Shown piece after piece: positions 60,161 to 64,000 of a stretch of DNA of 64,000 nucleotides. The DNA lies in contig CAKUBV010000002.1 of NCBI GenBank assembly GCA_934643455.1, forward strand, positions 1 to 64,000, read 5' to 3'. Under the pieces are notes generated by a model. The model was not told the origin of the DNA. It worked only from the letters and a program-made list of their open reading frames with translations, and made no database searches. The stretch is from Candidatus Proelusimicrobium excrementi (lineage in GTDB: Bacteria; Elusimicrobiota; Elusimicrobia; Elusimicrobiales; Elusimicrobiaceae). A program made the position numbers and the translations under genes. Each line of letters opens with the position of its first letter. The first letter of the stretch is position 1.

Positions 60161-62653
60161 ATGCAGGATAAAGACAGTTTTGCCGTAAGCAGTCCCGTCG
60201 ACGGTAAGGTCCAGCCTCTTTCTTCCGTCCCGGACGAAGCTTTCGCGCAGGGCTTTTTGGGCCCCGGCGCGGCTTTGGATCCCGTTTCAAACGTCGTCAA
60301 AGCTCCTTTTGACGGCAAAATTAAAACTTTACACAAAGCTTTGCACGCTTTGGTTTTGGAAAATTCCGGCGTGGAAATTCTTATACACATAGGCGTGGAA
60401 ACAGTCGCTTTAAACGGCAAAGGCTTTAAGGCTTTGCGCTCCGCCGGCGAAGAAGTAAAAAAAGGCGAAGCTCTTATAGAATTTGACAAAGAATATATAA
60501 CGCAAAACGCGCCCAGCGCGGCGGTTATAGTGCTTGCGGCCGAGCCGCAGGGCGCCGAACTTGAAATAACTTCGTCGCGGGAAGTCAAAGCCGGGGATGA
60601 ACTTTTTACAATTAAAAATGTTCCCGCCCCGAAAAGTTCAAAGCCTGCCGAGGGGAATTCCGCCGAGATAAAAAAGAAAACCGTAATCTCCGCCAAAGAC
60701 GGCCTTCACGCACGCCCCGCGGCCGCGATAGCAAAAACTGCCAACACTTTTGAAAACGTTTCCATATCCATAAGCAAACAGGGCAAAACGGCCAATGCCA
60801 AAAGCATGGTGGAAATTTTAAGTTTGGGCGTGAACTGCGGCGACGAAGTTGAGTTTTCCGCCAAAGGCCCTAATGCCGAGGAGGCTTTAAACGCCGTTAT
60901 GCCTGCAGCCTCGCCTAAGTTGGGCGGCTTTGCATACGGGGCAAACATAAGTTCTTCCGCCAAGCCGGATTTTAAAGGGGAAACCGAATTAAACGCACAA
61001 GGCGTTTATCCGGGAATCGTTATAGGCAAAGCGCGTTTTTTAAAAAGGGCCGAACTTAAAGTTTGCGAAACCGCGGAAAACGCTCAAGAGGAAAAAGCAA
61101 AACTTTTAGGAGCTGTGCGGACCGTAAAGGAAAAAATCCGCGCGGAAATTTCCGTCTGCGGGGCCAATTTGAACAGGAAAGAAATTTTACAGGCGCATCT
61201 TATGATGATTGAAGATCCTTTCCTCTCCTCCGTCTGCGATGAGTTCATTTCACAGGGCAAAAGTGCGGCTTTCGCTTGGCAAAAGGCCGTATTAAAAAGC
61301 GTTGAGATTTTGGAAAGCACCAACAGCGTTTTGCTTAGGGAGCGAAAAGCCGATTACAAAGATATGGAAAGCCGCGTTCTTTGCGAACTTTTCGGCTGTG
61401 CGGACAACGGGTTTTCTTTCCCGCCGGACACAATTCTTATAACAGACGAGCTCCTTTCCGGCGAAATCGCCCTTTTGGGGGAAAATGTAAAAGGCTTGAT
61501 AATGTCCGGCGGATCGCAGACTTCCCATATAGCCATTATGCTTAAAAACGTCAGTCTGCCTTCCGTCATAGCCGCCGGGCCGGCCGCGCTTGACATACCG
61601 GAAGAAAGCGTAATAATTTTAAACTCCGCAAAAGGACGAATTACCGTAAATCCCGTTAATATCGAAGCCGTAAAGGCGCAGCAGCGCGAAAGGGAGGAAA
61701 ACCGCGCGCGGGCCCTTGCCTCGGCTTTTGATCCGGCGTTAACAAAAGACGGCGTTTTGATTGAAGTTAAAGGAAATATCGGCAATACGGAAGAAGCCGA
61801 AAAGGCCGCGTCTTTCGGCGCGGACGGTTTGGGCTTGGTGCGAAGCGAATTTTTATTTTCTTCTTTCAGAAGCGCTCCCTCTGAGGAAGAACAATATCAA
61901 ATTTATCAAAAAATAGCGGACAGCCAAAAAGACAAAAGCGTAATTATAAGAACTTTTGACGTAGGCGGCGACAAGCCTTTGCCGTTTTTCCCTCTTCCTA
62001 AGGAGGAAAACCCGATAGTCGGCCTGCGCGGCGTAAGGAATTATTGTCTGTCGCCGGAACTTTTCCGCACGCAGGTCCGCGCGATTTTGAGGGTCCGCCC
62101 CTCCGGCGTCGCAAAAATAATGCTGCCGATGATAACTTTCGTGGAAGAAATACAAACTTATAAAGCCGTTATCAAAGAAGAGCAGGGCAAGCTGGGCGTA
62201 AAAGAAGCCAAAATCGGCATTATGGTGGAAGTGCCCAGCGCGGCCGTTATGGCAAATATCTTCGCCGGTTATGTGGATTTTATGTCTTTGGGCACCAATG
62301 ATTTGACGCAGTACGTACTTGCCATAGACAGGGGCAGCTGCGGGCTTAGCGCGAAGGCGGATACTCTTACCCCGGCAGTGCTTAAACTTATTTATAATAC
62401 CTGCGAAGCCGGCAAAAACGCAGGCATTCCCGTAGGTTTATGCGGCGCGGCGGCAAGCGATATTCAGGCCGTGCCTCTTTTAATCGGCCTTGGCCTGAGG
62501 AGTTTAAGCGTTTCCGGCGCGCTTATAGCGGAAGTTAAACATCTTATAAGAAGTTTGGATGTTGAAACCTGCCGCGCAGTTGCTTTAAAAGCTTTAAATA
62601 TGGCGGAAGCGAAAGAAGTCCGCGCCATGCTGAAAGAAACTTTTAAATTATAA
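60161..62653 (+). CDS. PTS fusion protein: EIIA(Glc)-HPr-enzyme I
   Basis: The 830-residue product joins three PTS proteins. EIIA-Glc (residues 1-~155) has H76 in VEILIHIG and H62. HPr (~170-250) has the phospho-His183 in KDGLHARPAA and a Ser215 region like Ser46. Enzyme I (~279-830) has phospho-His456 in GGSQTSHIAI, the GTNDLTQYVLAIDR motif and catalytic Cys761 in GLCGAAASD. The whole phosphate relay from PEP to EIIA is in one chain. Its partner, the EIICB permease, starts nine bases after the stop. AAGGAGAA precedes the ATG. Confidence 0.95.
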   Translation: MQDKDSFAVSSPVDGKVQPLSSVPDEAFAQGFLGPGAALDPVSNVVKAPFDGKIKTLHKALHALVLENSGVEILIHIGVETVALNGKGFKALRSAGEEVKKGEALIEFDKEYITQNAPSAAVIVLAAEPQGAELEITSSREVKAGDELFTIKNVPAPKSSKPAEGNSAEIKKKTVISAKDGLHARPAAAIAKTANTFENVSISISKQGKTANAKSMVEILSLGVNCGDEVEFSAKGPNAEEALNAVMPAASPKLGGFAYGANISSSAKPDFKGETELNAQGVYPGIVIGKARFLKRAELKVCETAENAQEEKAKLLGAVRTVKEKIRAEISVCGANLNRKEILQAHLMMIEDPFLSSVCDEFISQGKSAAFAWQKAVLKSVEILESTNSVLLRERKADYKDMESRVLCELFGCADNGFSFPPDTILITDELLSGEIALLGENVKGLIMSGGSQTSHIAIMLKNVSLPSVIAAGPAALDIPEESVIILNSAKGRITVNPVNIEAVKAQQREREENRARALASAFDPALTKDGVLIEVKGNIGNTEEAEKAASFGADGLGLVRSEFLFSSFRSAPSEEEQYQIYQKIADSQKDKSVIIRTFDVGGDKPLPFFPLPKEENPIVGLRGVRNYCLSPELFRTQVRAILRVRPSGVAKIMLPMITFVEEIQTYKAVIKEEQGKLGVKEAKIGIMVEVPSAAVMANIFAGYVDFMSLGTNDLTQYVLAIDRGSCGLSAKADTLTPAVLKLIYNTCEAGKNAGIPVGLCGAAASDIQAVPLLIGLGLRSLSVSGALIAEVKHLIRSLDVETCRAVALKALNMAEAKEVRAMLKETFKL

Positions 62654-62662
62654 GGAGATTTC

Positions 62663-64000
62663 ATGTTAAAAAAAATTGTATTGGCCGTTGGATCTTTCTT
62701 CGTTAAACTGGGCAAGTCTTTAATGCTGCCCATAGCCGTCTTGCCGATAGCGGGCCTTTTGCTGCGTTTGGGCCAGCAGGATTTGCTTAACATAGCCTTT
62801 ATGTCGGCCGCGGGGCAGGCGGTTTTCAACAATCTGCCTTTGATATTCGCGCTCGGCGTGGCGGTCGGTTTTGCAAAAGAGTCGCACGGCGCGGCGGCGA
62901 TATCGGCGTTTGTAGGTTATATAGTGCTGACCGCCGCCCTTAAAGAATTTGACCCTAATGTGGATATGGGCGTCTTCGGCGGGATTTTAATCGGCGTTGT
63001 TTCCGGCCTTTTGTACAACAGGTTTAAAGACGTAAAACTGCCTTCTTATCTGGTGTTTTTCGGTGGGAGGCGCTTCGTCCCGATTGTAACGGGTTTTACG
63101 GCTTTGGTTTTGGCCGTGGTTTTAAGTTTCCTGTGGCCGCCGATACAAAACGCCATTAAAACTTTCGGCGGGTGGATTATAGGCTCCGGCAACGCCGGTT
63201 TGTTCGGCTACGGCCTTGCAAACAGATTGCTTCTGCCTTTGGGCCTTCATCACGTGCTTAACACTTTGGTTTGGTTCCAGTTTGGGGATTATCAGGTTAT
63301 AGAAAAGGGCGTGGAAGTTATTTCCCACGGGGATTTGACGCGCTTCTTTGCGGGCGACGCTTCCGCCGGGGCGTTTATGGCGGGTTTCTTCCCGATAATG
63401 ATGTTCGGTTTGCCCGCCGCAGCCGCCGCAATGATAACCGAGGCTTATAAAGAAAACAGAAAAGCCGCCGGCGGCATTTTGCTTTCTTTGGCTTTGACTT
63501 CTTTCTTAACCGGCATAACAGAACCTATAGAATTCGCTTTTATGTTTTTGGCTTTTCCTCTTTACGTTTTGCACTCCGTTCTTACCGGGATCAGCATGGT
63601 TTTGTTGAATGTTTTAAACGTCAAACTGGGCTTTACTTTTTCGGCCGGGCTGATAGACTATTTATTAAATTACGGCATAAGCACAAATCCGCTTTTGCTT
63701 ATCCCGGTTGGGCTCGGCTATTCGGTTGTATATTTCTTTTTGTTCCGTTTCGTGATAAAAAAATGGAATCTTGCCACTCCGGGGCGGGAAGACAAACCCG
63801 TTCAGGCGGAAGCTTTGCCGGAGCCTAAAAAAGAGGAATCTTCGCCGGAAGAAAAATCCGCCGAGGATAAAGGCTCCGCCGTGGAACCGAAAAACGCTTC
63901 CAGGGCTGAACTTTATTTGGCGGGCCTGGGCGGAGAAAGCAATATAAAAGTTTTAGGGGCCTGCGCCACAAGGCTGCGCGTTGATATCAACGACAACTCT
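62663..64000 (+). CDS. PTS EIICB permease, glucose/N-acetylglucosamine family (cut by window end)
   Basis: The visible 446 residues run to the window end without a stop. EIIC has about ten membrane segments: GKSLMLPIAVLPIAGLLLRL at the start, PLGLHHVLNTLVWFQFGDY, FPIMMFGLPAAAAAMI and the GITEPIEFAFMFLA substrate motif. A charged linker (about 375-410) leads to EIIB, whose phospho-Cys434 lies in CATRLR. The family covers NagE, PtsG and MalX. I cannot decide the sugar; the HHVLN form is common in GlcNAc/glucose permeases. TAAGGAG precedes the ATG. It completes a full PTS with the fusion gene. Confidence 0.95.
   Translation, partial: MLKKIVLAVGSFFVKLGKSLMLPIAVLPIAGLLLRLGQQDLLNIAFMSAAGQAVFNNLPLIFALGVAVGFAKESHGAAAISAFVGYIVLTAALKEFDPNVDMGVFGGILIGVVSGLLYNRFKDVKLPSYLVFFGGRRFVPIVTGFTALVLAVVLSFLWPPIQNAIKTFGGWIIGSGNAGLFGYGLANRLLLPLGLHHVLNTLVWFQFGDYQVIEKGVEVISHGDLTRFFAGDASAGAFMAGFFPIMMFGLPAAAAAMITEAYKENRKAAGGILLSLALTSFLTGITEPIEFAFMFLAFPLYVLHSVLTGISMVLLNVLNVKLGFTFSAGLIDYLLNYGISTNPLLLIPVGLGYSVVYFFLFRFVIKKWNLATPGREDKPVQAEALPEPKKEESSPEEKSAEDKGSAVEPKNASRAELYLAGLGGESNIKVLGACATRLRVDINDNS

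Overview
This 64 kb window is chromosomal core sequence from a Gram-negative (diderm), probably anaerobic fermenting bacterium. Evidence for two membranes: lipoprotein signal peptides, an AsmA-like protein and an exported murein amidase. Evidence for anaerobic fermentation: a four-subunit 2-oxoacid:ferredoxin oxidoreductase, a PTS, a POT-type peptide transporter and glycogen phosphorylase. Gene content and protein character resemble Elusimicrobiota (Elusimicrobium-like gut bacteria). That assignment is inference from memory, not from a search.

Layout. 1-76 is the last codons of tuf. After two small exported proteins, 1000-18028 is one long forward S10-spc-alpha superoperon: rpsJ to rplQ, with secY, adk, map, infA, rpmJ and rpoA, no rpmD, and mreB joined directly to rplQ. 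A terminator and a new promoter then lead into a cell-shape operon: unknown membrane protein, mreC, mreD, mrdA, rodA, a DUF2344 protein and rng (18292-25482). 25500-30505 is accessory: an unknown exported protein, a cysteine-rich secreted protein behind an AT-rich 455-base gap with a T11 tract, a YgjP-type metallopeptidase and a murein amidase. 30536-40263 is a forward run: glycine cleavage (gcvT, gcvH, gcvPA, gcvPB), a lipoate/octanoate transferase, an M50-like membrane peptidase, an AsmA-like protein, a PyrE-like protein with altered active-site motifs, and an RlmI-like methyltransferase.

41115-49190 lies mainly on the minus strand: oxidoreductase subunits delta-alpha-beta-gamma, tRNA-Phe, an MFS transporter, trmL, a short GT2 glycosyltransferase and glycogen phosphorylase. 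49330-54042 is forward: tRNA-Glu, ychF, rlmD and a UvrD/PcrA helicase. Then follow a DUF2339 membrane protein (minus), gatC-gatA-NUDIX (plus), a POT peptide transporter (minus), and a PTS pair: an EIIA-HPr-EI fusion and an EIICB permease cut by the window end.

The most interesting signal is noncoding. On the minus strand between glgP and the GT2 gene (about 46389-46576) the sequence can fold in two mutually exclusive ways. One is an intrinsic terminator with a U tract. The other is a long antiterminator stem enclosing two hairpins. This is the architecture of a riboswitch or attenuator, and I do not recognise the family. Structured leaders also precede rpsJ and adk, and several genes have a -10 box only 6-8 bases before the ATG, suggesting leaderless mRNAs.
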